From contig JAQGBZ010000048.1 of NCBI GenBank assembly GCA_034687125.1, positions 186,001 to 250,000 on the forward strand: a stretch of 64,000 nt of DNA, written 5' to 3'. The notes below the pieces were generated by a model, which made no database searches, was not told where the DNA came from, and worked only from the letters and a program-made list of their open reading frames with translations. This DNA comes from Neelides folsomi. Lineage: Eukaryota > Arthropoda > Collembola > Neelipleona > Neelidae. This document shows positions 50,188 through 61,915 of the stretch, piece by piece. Position 1 is the stretch's first letter, and every line of letters begins with the position of its first letter. The position numbers and the translations under genes are program-made.

Positions 50188-52345
50188 TTATAAATGTGTT
50201 TGGATGTCATCATCAGATGGTTCGACGACTTGGATTAAAAAATGCAATATTTTACTTCGCATTCTTGAATAGCTGTTGTCAAAGACAAGTGTATCTGTCA
50301 AAGGAAATTAATTACTTTTTAATTAATCAACAATTAACATATTTGCATAAAGCTTCATATTAAAATAACGTTAATGTTAAAATTGTTAATGATCTAGTGA
50401 TTGAATGGAACTTACAATTTCCAATGTTATTGCACTCGAACGTTCCCTTTATCTCTCCAACATTTGAAGAGAATTTCTCATATGGAACAACTTCACTTCC
50501 GTCTTGAAATTGGATTGAAAATCCAATGTCATTTTCTTCTGTTTGGAATGTCCATCTATTATATTTAAAAATTATTTTAATTAAATAAACTATTAAGTCA
50601 TACAATTAGTGTTTAATTGAATTGTTAAATATTGATATATTTAATTGATAATTAAAATAGGTTTGTATTTATCTCGATTTATATTACATGATTCTTGAAT
50701 CCAGTTCATATATCTGAGTGTCCAAAGTGAATTTTGATCCTGCATCTACAGTCACCATCGACTTGCCTTCATCCTTCGCTCGAAATTTTCGATTTTCAAA
50801 GTCTTCAACCAAAGACTCAAACTGTGACATAAAATATGTTATATTCATTTTGGACTATGATTGATTAGACACGAAAATATTGGTAATGGACAAAGGGCAA
50901 GATCAACTTACGTCACAATGAACATTTTGGTTTGTTCCTCCATATTTGACAGGGATTTGATTTGCAGGGATGGCACGAAGTAATGCCAACTTCCATTTCT
51001 CTTCGTTGGAATCAAAAATTTGAACTTTAGCAAGCGTCCTTGCTGTGATAATTGGTTTCAAGATTGAAAACAAAATTGAAAAGATTCTTGGAGCTGAAAA
51101 AAACCATACAGTATATCGATATACTTAAAATACCATAATAATAAAGAATTTATTCTTATTTACTATATATTAGAGTACTTTTTTGTACTTTATTATTTGT
51201 AATTACCATTTATCACAATTGCTCTCTTTAAAGTCTCTGGGTAATTTGCTTCAAATCGCTTAACGTTTTCCAATAGTGTATCAATAGCTGTTTAAAAAAG
51301 CACATTTATAATCCAAAACATTTCTTTAATAAAATCAATAATACGGAAATATTTAACTTACTTTCAAGAGATGTAAGTTGCTTATATTGAAGTCCCTCCA
51401 TGTCCACAACCTATTACGAAAACGTACAAGATATTTATGTATTATTTATTTATCACTTCACTTTCCTTGCAATTTACAAGTTGATTAATTATCTTGATCC
51501 ATTAATAAAAAATTGGAAATAAAGGACTTTGGAAATAAAAAAAAACTCACGATTGTAAATTGTGTGATGGGTCTTGAAGCTGTGAATGAATTTCTTCTCA
51601 ATACATCCATGATGTGTTCGAACAATTTGTCGACGAATCTGACATAGTCAGGTCGTTTCTTTTCCTCAACGACCGTTTTCTTCACGTCCCATCTACCAAC
51701 TGAGTCAAATAACAATTATAAATTAAACTTTCACTTTTAACGATAAATCCTCTTTTATTATCTTTAGGATTATCCAATAAATTGAATTAGTTTAATAATG
51801 AATTAAGTTTAATTAAGGTTTTCTCACAATGTAAGAATCCAGTTGGTAAATAGGAATAGTCATATCCCCAAATTTCAAATGGGAATTCTTTGTAGAATTC
51901 AATAGGAGGATTCCATGTTAAAACACCATCAATTTTATTCTCGATTCTCCACTCAATTGACTTGCTAAGCATTTCTTTAGCCCTTTTGATATTCATTTCT
52001 CTGGCTGAATATGAAGATAATTACACATTTAATTAAAAAAATTATTCATTTGAAATAATTTATTTAAAATAATTAAATTTGCGTTCTTATATAAATAACG
52101 AAAAGATGCAAGTTAATTTCATTATTATTTAATGTACCTCTGATCCATCTTAATAAAAAAGATTCAATGAATGGTTCACCAAGTTGTTCTAATTCTAAAT
52201 CCGCCGTTTCTTCATTAAACTACAAAAAAGGATTTGTTGAGTAAATTGCTATTACATTATCCTAATTACAATACATTATATTGTATTGTAAATTGAGCGT
52301 TACCTTTGCTAAAACTTCAAGTTCCTTTTCAGTAGGTGCTGCCAT
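50188..52345 (-). CDS. CRAL-TRIO/GOLD (SEC14-like) protein A
   Basis: Exons: 52345-52304, 52219-52138, 52004-51828, 51699-51551, 51410-51362, 51287-51207, 51093-50912, 50821-50688, 50555-50416, 50294-50188. They join in phase to 380 residues. The helical CRAL-TRIO-N segment (FIESFLLRWIRAREMNIKRA) comes first. The lipid-binding CRAL-TRIO fold follows, with GRWDVKKTVVEEKKRPDYVR, VVDMEGLQYKQL, RAIVINAPRIFSILFSILKP and ITARTLAKVQIF. A C-terminal GOLD domain of about 100 residues ends GNYTLVFDNSYSRMRSKIL. This is the SEC14L2/supernatant-protein-factor layout: a cytosolic carrier of hydrophobic ligands such as tocopherols, sterols or phosphoinositides. The ligand is not predictable. The last exon was placed by the FDNSYS motif. 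It is a paralogue of the gene at 56416-58688. Confidence 0.93.
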
Positions 52346-55300
52346 TTCGAACAAATAGATAATATTTTAATTTTAGATTATATTTTATTGTTAAAAACTT
52401 AAAAGTGGATTAAATTAGATTAAATACACCAATTTAGCTAAACTTAAAAATCTTGCACTAAGGATCACTCACGACGTTGAGCATTAAAATATTGACTGAT
52501 ACTGAAAGAGTTAAGGTTGAGAGTTACAATTATATAAATGTATGTATTATAAATGTTTGTAAGTACCTGCATGTAAAGTACTTGGATATATGAAATCTAT
52601 ACATGCTTCATTATTGTGAAATGACGTAAGGAGATTTTCCTCGAAACTCCAAGTTCTGCAAACCCCCAACCCTTAACATTTTACACATGGGCTTATTGCA
52701 TTCTTGAAGAACCAAAGAGGTAAATGGTTAAAGATTATTAGGGAACAAATCACAATCACCTTCTCCTGCGCTCCTTGTCATATACTTAATATGGCAAATA
52801 TATGGCAAATGGACATGAAGTGCAAAAAGAATGCATTAAACTTCAAAACCCTCATTGCAGATTATATTATTATAAAAGGCCATCGTATTCGCTCATTGTT
52901 AAATGTACCATAAAGGCATTTGCCCAATATTCCCAACATTCACTTTGTCTCCCCAGAACCCCTAGACATTCTCCAACATGTCTATAGGTCAAATATCATT
53001 TATTTAATCGCCACTCGACGAGTTGATAAATCTCTTGATGGAAAGATCCAACGCGACTTGTCTTAAATTCTTCATGGCATTTCAAAATGACGAGAGATTG
53101 AGTTGTAAAGAAAGCCAAGAATCAATGTTTTTAATCAAAACAACTCTTGTTCAATTTTCTCATCTCGGCTATCTCATACACATACAAATACACATGCAAA
53201 TACAAATACATATGTTTAATTCAAATATTGTCAACTCAAAAACACGAATCGTTTTTTAACAGAAAGTGTAACTTGTAAATTTTCAGATTACGCATCCCTG
53301 TATTGCAATAAGGTCATAGGTTATTAGCAATTAACGCATTTAATTAATTTGTACCATTTAAACACAAAAAACTCTTCAAGACAAATGTGAAAATAGGAAA
53401 GCTAATGAAGGCGGAAATTGTAAATAGGAACTACTTGTGAAGAGTAGGAACTAAGTTTTGTTTATTTTTATCATTTTTTATCCTCTGATATATCATTGAT
53501 CATTATCATTAGTTTAAGATACTCATGATTGGATGTTTATAATACCATATTATAATTTTATATTAGTTATAAATTGAAGGATTTCATAGCTAATTTAAAT
53601 CAAGTTTTCCTACACTTAAGATATTTAACCAATAAGTGTCCTATGCCGATGTATACTGTGGTCATCTATAAACTTCTCTACTTTGTAATTCAACATTTAT
53701 GTAGAGCTTAAAAGACGAAACAATAAAATCCTCATATTGCATTATATTTACATTAAATAGAATACATTAAATCGAAACACATAAGCAATTTGGACATCCA
53801 TATTGGAGCGAGTTGAAGGAGGGAAATTGTGGATGTGGATGAGGAAATAAAAGTCAAGAGTTAATAGGTGTATTGGAAAGAACAGGAAACGAGTTTGCTT
53901 CTTGTACAATTCTCTTTTTTCCCATAAAAAACTGAGATGGATCATTGCCATTTGGGATCATTTAAATTAAGGTCACGAAAAGGAAAAGGAAGTGGAGATT
54001 TTTGAAGATTCACTTATTCAAACTCCGTTAACTTATTGGTAGATATCTTAAGTAGTAAGTACTAAAGGTTCTGAACAATCCGAAGCAATTAAACATAGTA
54101 AGTGTGTATAGATAACATTAACTAACATTAACATTAAGTATTATAAATATTAGCATATAAGGTGTACACACAAATTTCCAAGATTTTGACTTGTCATTCC
54201 ATTTCTTATTTCTTCAGTGTAATTTGCTATTCGAATACAGTTATTGAAGAATTGAAGTTTTGTCAAATTAAATTCAACTTGGTGTGGAAGATAAAAACAA
54301 AGTCAAGGGCAGTTTTTGATATTTTACATTTTCCTTGTGCCATTGTCCACCTTGATGGTTTTTTCCAGCGTATAATCAACAGAAGCTTTTGAACGCAAGT
54401 TTAAATTCATTAATTTATATAGAAGAGTCATTAAAGTTTTAAATTTAAATTCATGTTTTGATGGCATTTGAAGGTCGACAATATTAGAGATTTTTTACAG
54501 GCGTTCAATTTCCTATTTTTCCTCATTGAGCGATTCAAACGTATAAGATACATACAATACATATATTCTATACATTGATTCTATATAATATATTCTATAC
54601 AATATTATATCCACTATACTATTATCCTACTGATAGGTTTAAAAGTTTAAACACATGATAAATAATTATTATGTATAAGATCACTTTCGTATTCATCTAT
54701 CGTTTTCCATTTTTCTCAGAATTTTATCCTCCTAACTGACAATACCAAGTACTCGGATTTATCACGCCATGTATTATGTTGAATTTCTGAATGATTTAAT
54801 ATTGCTAAAATTTAAAATTAAAATTAAATAGGAATTACTGTTTAGAAGTTTAGATTGCAGGGAGTGGGTCATTGGATGGATTGTTTCTGGTTAATTAAAA
54901 TATAAGCTTTCATCATTTTAATCCCTTGTTATTGCATTGAGTAAAACATTGCGAGAACATAAAATGAGAATGGTTCATAAAAAATATAATTGAGACAATA
55001 AAACGAATAAAACCTCAATGTCCTCTTCTCTTTCTTCAGATCAAATCTCTGGCATTAAATATTGTAAAACATTATATTGGATACATTATAATATACATAT
55101 ACATAATATACATCAATACATTATACATTATAAGAAAATAATGAACACAATGATGAAACCAAAGTTTAATACGTGAGATTTGTAAAAAATTAAAAAAGGT
55201 CAATTAGCTCAAAACTTCATCTTTTACTACCTTGAATGAAATGACAAAAAATGGATTTTTTACAATATAGAGAAATATCTAATACTTACATATGCGTACT

Positions 55301-56415
55301 TATGCTTACGTATACTTGTGTATGTATACTTATCTTCTACTACAATTACATATATTTTGAGCAGTGTATGTGTATACAATTCTAGTATGAATACTTTAAT
55401 CAAATGTGTATAAAGTGTATGTGATACAATATATTTAGCATATTAGAGACACTTTTTATTCATTTACTTCTGAATATATCTTTATATATTGTAAATTTAA
55501 ATGAAATTAATTACTCTGTGTTGTAACAATCAGTTTTGTATATCAAGTTAAAAGTCCTGTATGGCGGTTGTAAGAGTGAGATTTGTATTTAAAAGGAATG
55601 ATGATTGAATGTAAAAGCTTTTACCATTTTGTTCATCATTACACATCTCATAACTTACGAATGTGATTGAAAGTGAACGATCCCATTTTCATCTTTATCC
55701 CTGACATAAAAGAGTTGAGTGGAATGAGGTAAATTCAATGATTCACTTCACTCCATCAAAATAAAATGTCTACCTGTAAATATGTACAGTAGTATTTTTA
55801 AACAAAATAGATGAAAAAGAAAAATGACACATAATTATCTTAATTTTTTAATTACAATACAATCTTTATAGAGCAACAATTTAATAACACGTAAACTGTA
55901 TTTACTTGACCTTACATTACCACCAAGGCCACTATAATTTTGTCTGGCAAAAGAGCAAAAGAACAAAAAATCAAGTACATTATATATTATTTATTATAAT
56001 GAAAATAGTAAAATGTTTATTGTTAGCATCACACAAACTTAAAATGCAGAGAGTTAAAGCCAATACTTATTCTATACCTATTTAAAGTATATTATGCATT
56101 TAGTTATTATAGCAGTTAAGTAATTTAATATTAGTTATATCCACACGCACATCTTGGAGCATTTAGAAAGAATCAAAGCTATAAATCATTTCGAATGTGT
56201 GTCACCATCACCTTGCCAGTTTGTGAAGCCCATTGTTAACAAAGAATTATTTATATTACTTTGCTTTAATATTTTTTTGCCTTTTGCCTCTGCCCCTACA
56301 AAAATAGGTTGGCCTTTATTATTTAATTTATTTAACTATCCCTTATACCAAACTTATGCATTCTAATCATTGTTAGCTGTATTGGGTTGTTGATCTATGT
56401 AATATGGCGAGGATC
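52346..56415. other. 4.1-kb intergenic region, nothing recognised
   Basis: Lies between the two CRAL-TRIO/GOLD genes. It is AT-rich, with only short random open frames. The first 200 bases presumably hold the 5' UTR and promoter of gene A, and the last part the 3' UTR of gene B. No remnant of a third paralogue was seen. Confidence 0.6.
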
Positions 56416-58688
56416 TCAGAGCGCGGTCACTTCATCGTCAACTTCAACACCGTCATGAGTGAGATTCACTTCATAGCTATTTTAAAAACAATCATTAAAT
56501 TTAAGGAGCTTTAAAAGACAATTCACAAAATCGGATCATAAGAGTTGATTTTTTACTTACTAAATATTCTTTGCCCGCATTCTGCTGTACTCATTATCAA
56601 AGATTAATGTGTCTGAAAAAATAAGATTTTTTGAATGTTACATAAATAGAGGAGTTATTCAATTAATTTAATTAATAAGAAAATTCTCACATTTTCCCAC
56701 TCCATTGCATGTGATGGTTCCTTCTGCAATGCAATGAGAAATAAATAATATAAGATTAACTAAAAGATTATGATTAAATTACACTTTAACCTTATAAGGA
56801 TACATTTTAACAAGATTATTAAATAAAATGGTAGTTTAGTATTAAAGTTAAACTAAACGTATATCAAGCAAATCAATTTTATATACAGAGATATGTATAT
56901 GATACATACTTTGAGTTTCAACGTGAGAAGAAAATCTTTCATATTTCACAATTTCTTCTTCGTTTCCATAAATGATGGAAAACCCAATATCAAAATCGTC
57001 GGTTTTGAATTGATAGCTAGAAATTCATTTTTTGTTAACATTGTCGCATGCTAATGTAAATTACATAAATAATGCAAAAAAATCAAATTCTTGTTTTTTG
57101 CACCTCAGAGTTGTTCCAGGTTTGGTGATGTCATAAATGATCTTCAATTTCTCTCCAGCTTCGACAGAGACGGGAATCAGTCCACTATGAGATTCCTCAC
57201 CGATTTCTCCCCCATTGATTTCATTAGATTGGAAGATTTCCACTTTGCTGTTCGTTCCTCCCAATTTGGGTGGGAGTAAACTTGTGGAAATTGATTTGGC
57301 CAGTGATGCCTTCCATTTGTTTGCATTTGACCCGTGAATTTCAACTTTGGACAAAGTTCTCGCAGTGAGAAGAGGTTTGATCAAGGCAAACAAAATTGCA
57401 AAGATTCTCGGGGCGTTGATTCCATAAGCTTTGGCTAGCACTTCGGGATAATTATCCTCCAATCTTCGAACAGTCTTTTCAAAATAATTTAAATTACTCT
57501 TTAATTATAATTAATTATAATCAATAATTAACTTCTAAATGCATGGATTCTATTTTTTATTATGAGTTTTATATAGAAGCTAATAATAATATTTCACAAC
57601 TTACGGATAACATTGCATCAACGCCTGTAATAAATATCAAGAGTTTTATTAGCAAATGATATTGAATAAATATTAAAGGTCATTAATTTTAATTGCTACT
57701 AAATTTTATAATTAATTTGACTTATAATTAAATTCACTTACATCCCATGGTTGTAATTTGCTTGAGCGAGAATCCTTCCATGTCAAAAATCATAATGAGC
57801 TGAGTAACCGGTCGTCCTTCTTTGCTCTTTTGTCGCATTAACTCTGCCAGACGTTCATTGATCTGATCATTGTACTTGATATAAACATCTCGCTCCCCAT
57901 TCGAAATCAATTTCGCTATGCTTTTAATCAAAACAATTAAAATAATATCAATAAATAATTACTAATTATCAATCAATTATCAGATTTGGTTCTTTCGTTT
58001 CTCTTACTTACTTCCATCTCCCAAAAGGAACAAAATTAACTAAAAATAATCAAATCAGTCAATTATTAATCAGTTAACTATTTAAAGTTACTGACCTGGA
58101 TTTCCCGTCTTTTCGTCATGTCCCAAAATGTAAAATGGATAATTTTTGACCAAATGTTCTGGTGGAGTCCAAGAGAGAATTGAATCAATTTCATTTTCCT
58201 TTCTCCATGCTAAAGACTAGAAAATTACAAATTTTTAAATAATTGAATTTCCACGTTTTGAATTCAAACATGATTAATAATCAAATAGTTAAATACTTTT
58301 CGAATCATATCTTCTGCTTTGTCAAGATCATCGTCTCTTGCTAAAAAATCCAATTTAATTATCATTAGATTTACACACAATTTATAAGGTCAAATCTTAT
58401 GATAAATCTTATTACTCGTTACTCGTAATGTAATTGTAAAGTTTTACCTCTAATCCATTTAACAATGTTGTAATTCTCCAATTGCTCATTGGTCATTTCA
58501 AGATCTTGGATTCGAATTTTTAGCTATAAAAATTAAAAGATTAAGAATTAAGCTCACGGGAGTATTTACATTCATTATATATTAAATCTTTAAAGATTTT
58601 TATCATTATAGTTTTATTTATTTATGAAATCATTTGTGATTGTGAATACATTTTCAATTAAATCCAACTCCTTTGCTGTTGGCTCCAT
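56416..58688 (-). CDS. CRAL-TRIO/GOLD (SEC14-like) protein B
   Basis: Exons: 58688-58650, 58523-58448, 58341-58298, 58216-58096, 58039-58012, 57920-57742, 57624-57605, 57474-57104, 57016-56910, 56723-56691, 56612-56561, 56476-56416. They join in phase to 376 residues. The order matches protein A: N-terminal helices (NIVKWIRARDDDLDKAEDMI); SLAWRKENEIDSILSWTPPE; a CRAL-TRIO core with FGRWN, MIFDMEGFSLKQI, YGINAPRIFAILFALIKPLL and TARTLSKVEI; then GOLD ending KYTLIFDNEYSRMRAKNIYY and an acidic tail (DGVEVDDEVTAL). Lipid-transfer role as for protein A; ligand unknown. Two very short exons (20 and 28 nt) are supported by phase on both sides. One 371-nt exon fuses segments that are separate exons in gene A. 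Confidence 0.92.
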
Positions 58689-59708
58689 TTTATTTTATTT
58701 TAAAGTAACGTTTGTTTGTATTATAGGTTTTTTTAAAAATATTTTAATGATAAATTATCAAATAAAATGTTATTTTTAAGTATTACTGTTAATAATTAAA
58801 GTTTTACAAAGGTTTTAAATTTTATTTTTACAAGTAATTAAGTAAAATTGTAAAATATGATATATGGATGAAAATAGCTCTCAAGTTAAAAAATCTCAAA
58901 TTGCTCATTGAGCTTAAATGAATTATAAATGAAATGAATAAAGCTTTAAATGAAATGAAACCCATCATTAAATTAATCATCATTATTTATAAGAGATTTT
59001 AATTTTAATTATGATATGATGTCCACAGTGGAGAATTGGAGAATATCCGCTCATTCAATGTTACATAAACCATTTAATAACATTATTGAGTGTATTCATT
59101 GATGTTGCACTTTCACGCTCAAGTTTAACACGCAAAGTTTTTTTTCTAAATGTAAATATTCTGTGATGCTGCTGATACTTGCTTTACCTAATGTTATTAT
59201 TACATAAAGCTGATACTTGCATTGTAAAGTACACTTTATAACTAAAATACATTCATAAATATTTGAACTTGAATACCATAATATTGGCAATGAATGAAGG
59301 TCTGGGTTAAATGAAGGACAATGATTTAATTATAATTTTTAACTTTTATTATTAATAAAGATAAATATTTATTACAGGTAGTAAACGCAAATGTTCATAT
59401 TTAAATCATTTATATACATTTTTTGTTTAAAACCTTAATTAATACTCTTAGTATTTATATTAAACTATAATATGTATATTACATCCTATGTTAACAGTTT
59501 AATCTAATTTAACACGTAACGATTACAAACATAACAAGTAAAGTTTTAAAATCTCAAGTAATGTCACATATTATGTAATTTACAAAGTTGTCTTGATTAA
59601 AAGTTGAGAAAATGTAACAGTGATAATTTTTGATTTTTGTACCTGAATAACAAAAGTAATTGGCAATGGTCGACGATCATGCAATACATAAAATTATAAT
59701 GCATTACT
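58689..59708. other. Intergenic spacer, nothing recognised
   Basis: About 1 kb of AT-rich DNA between the 5' end of CRAL-TRIO/GOLD gene B and the 3' end of the CSP gene. No ORF of interest. Confidence 0.6.
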
Positions 59709-60503
59709 TTATTCATTATTTGTCTCATCAATTTGAATGACAAAAACCTCCGATTGGATTTCTTCCATTTCACCTTCCAAATCCGATGTTTTGGGGAAAT
59801 CCTGTAATAGTTAATTATGATATAATTAACAAAATACGATGATATAAGTAATATTTAATATTGTAGTTAATATAATAAATTATCAATTGTATCAATATGA
59901 AAATACCTCTTCGTTTTCATCCTGCTGACAATAACGTCCACAACAACAATTGCAACAACAACAGCAGCACAAACAGCAATAAAGACAAGAGAAAATTCCT
60001 AAGAGGGCAAAGCAAACCCAAAACCACCATGATTTGAAGAGCATTAGGAATTTGATATCTTTAATATCCTCAATTCCTCTCTTGTCTGCAAGGTTGAGTC
60101 CGATAGATCCATACTAAAAATAATTAAAAATGGTTATTATAGTGGTTAAATTAAAATTAATAAAAGTTTAGTCTTTGTTTTAATTTCTTTACTTTGTCGT
60201 AGATTTGCCTTCTCGTTGGATCTAAAAGGACTTTATGAATTCTATTGATTTCTTTAAATTTGTCGAGGGCTTCGGGTCGTCCGGGATTTTTGTCTGGATG
60301 ATGTCGAAGGGCAAGTTTTCGATAAGCCCTGGAAATTTCTTCTTCATTTGCATCTTTTGAAACGCCAAGTTCGGCATAAAAACTTTTTCCTTCTCTCCTA
60401 TTAAAATTATTTATTTATTTTATACCTAAGCAGTGTTTTATTGTGAGTTTGAATAGTTATTTTGTTATTTTGAATGAACTTACGAAAATCTTCTCCCTCC
60501 CAT
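59709..60503 (-). CDS. DNAJC5: Cysteine string protein (DNAJC5 family)
   Basis: Exons: 60503-60484, 60397-60193, 60113-59907, 59801-59709. They join in phase to 174 residues. The J domain spans about 12-77 with H40-P-D42, which stimulates Hsc70. A linker ([18 protein letters not shown]) and a hydrophobic segment follow. The cysteine string runs from 118 to 137: 13 Cys in 20 residues ([20 protein letters not shown]), the palmitoylated membrane anchor. A short acidic tail follows. CSP is a synaptic-vesicle co-chaperone that keeps SNAP-25-type SNAREs folded. It is shorter than vertebrate CSP (about 198 residues), mainly in the tail, so alternative C-terminal exons are possible. AATAAA on the minus strand overlaps the stop codon (59708-59713). 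If it is the poly(A) signal, the 3' UTR is very short. Confidence 0.95.
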
Positions 60504-60844
60504 CTTTTGATGATATTTAATACAAGAATTTATAAAATGCAGAGGAAATGGACATTATGTAGAATTTAATATGGAAGACATCTGTGATGCTAAAATTTGT
60601 AAAAAGGACATTTGCTCATTAGAGAAATTATCTTATCAAATTGTTTTGTTATCAACTATTAGTTCATTACATGCTTTATGTTAAAAACTTATAATTCACG
60701 ATAATATTCGCGTATATGGAATTATAATTTTATGAATGCCCATCTAAAATGAATGAGTATGAAACAGATATGATTTGAGTTAATATACAATGATAAATAA
60801 CAATGAATGATAACATACAATGGTATTTACTATGTTTGATATTA

Positions 60845-61648
60845 TTATTGCAATTTCGCAATCATTGTTCCATGCCCTGGCAATTCTTTTATTGGCCCTG
60901 ATGAATTTGCAGAATGGAAAAGTTGAGTGTTTAAAATTTGTCCTCCGAGATTGGTCATGGCTTCTTTCATTTCTTTGGTGGAGCAATAAACAAAGAAAAT
61001 TGTCAACTTTTCATTTTTCATCACTTCAACACTTGTTTTCATCATTTGATTTACAAGTTGTGGAGGCGAAGAAAGTAGAAAAAGTTCTCCATAAGAAGAA
61101 ACGTTAAATATTTCAAATGCGTTTCCCTCCTTCTCAATTTTTTCACAAACATTAATGAACGTTTGACATTCTTCCGTTTCGAATTGATAATGATTTGAAA
61201 ATTTGAATCCTTTTCTGTGATTCACAACAATTCCAACTCCTAAAATCTCCTGAAATTATTAATTTTAGTTAAATTATAATAAAAAATAAATTATCTTACA
61301 ATAAAAATACTAAATATGTAATAATAAATGATTTATACTAATAATTAATATAAAAATTAATTGATTCTGGTATAGTTCATAATTAATTGAGAATTGATAA
61401 AATATTTTTTAAATCGACCTTACTTGGTTTTCATTTGTAGCAACAATTGAATAATTTTCTTTGAGAGCTCCTTTGATAATTCCCCATAACTCAGAAGCCC
61501 CTCTTTCATTCCTATCTAATCCACAGTACAAAGGAATTGGATCCTCTTTGAAATAGTTATTTAAAAGAAATGAAAATATTTCATCGCTATCTTCCACTTG
61601 AGCTTTTCTTATTAGGAAATTATCCAAAGTAGAAAGAAAATCCATCAT
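60845..61648 (-). CDS. Arylalkylamine N-acetyltransferase-like GNAT protein, degenerate
   Basis: Exons: 61648-61424 and 61249-60845, joining in phase to 209 residues, about normal for insect AANAT/dopamine NAT relatives. The N-terminus is typical: LIRKAQVEDSDEIFSFLLNN, then KEDPIPLYCGLDRN and ALKENYSIVATNENQEILGV. The second half follows GNAT order: FEIFNVSSYGELFLLS, a helix, LTIFFVYCSTKEMKEAMTNL. At the place of the acetyl-CoA pyrophosphate loop (R/Q-x-x-G-x-G/A), however, it reads SSPPQLVNQMMK, with no glycine pair. AANATs acetylate dopamine, serotonin and similar amines. Loss of this loop argues against normal acetyl-CoA binding. Two ATGs in tandem (61648, 61645) could both start. The ORF is intact, so it is not an obvious pseudogene. 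Confidence 0.8.
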
Positions 61649-61915
61649 TGTGTGTTCAACTGAACGTATTGAATGATAATTGCAATTAATTTATAAAATG
61701 AAGAATAACTCTTTTAGCTAATGAATGAATATTTCATCAATTGACCAATTGCCAATTGATAATGAAAATAATGATAAAAGAATAAATGAATGTTGATTAA
61801 ATAAATGAATAATGAATAAAATGGAACAATGTTTGATAATTTAATAATGTAAAAGTCAGAATGGTTATAATTGATACATATATCATTAATACATTACATA
61901 TTTATGCATATTTAG

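Noticed and set aside
60820-61107. 95-codon plus-strand ORF
   Set aside because: It is the antisense shadow of the second exon of the AANAT-like gene.
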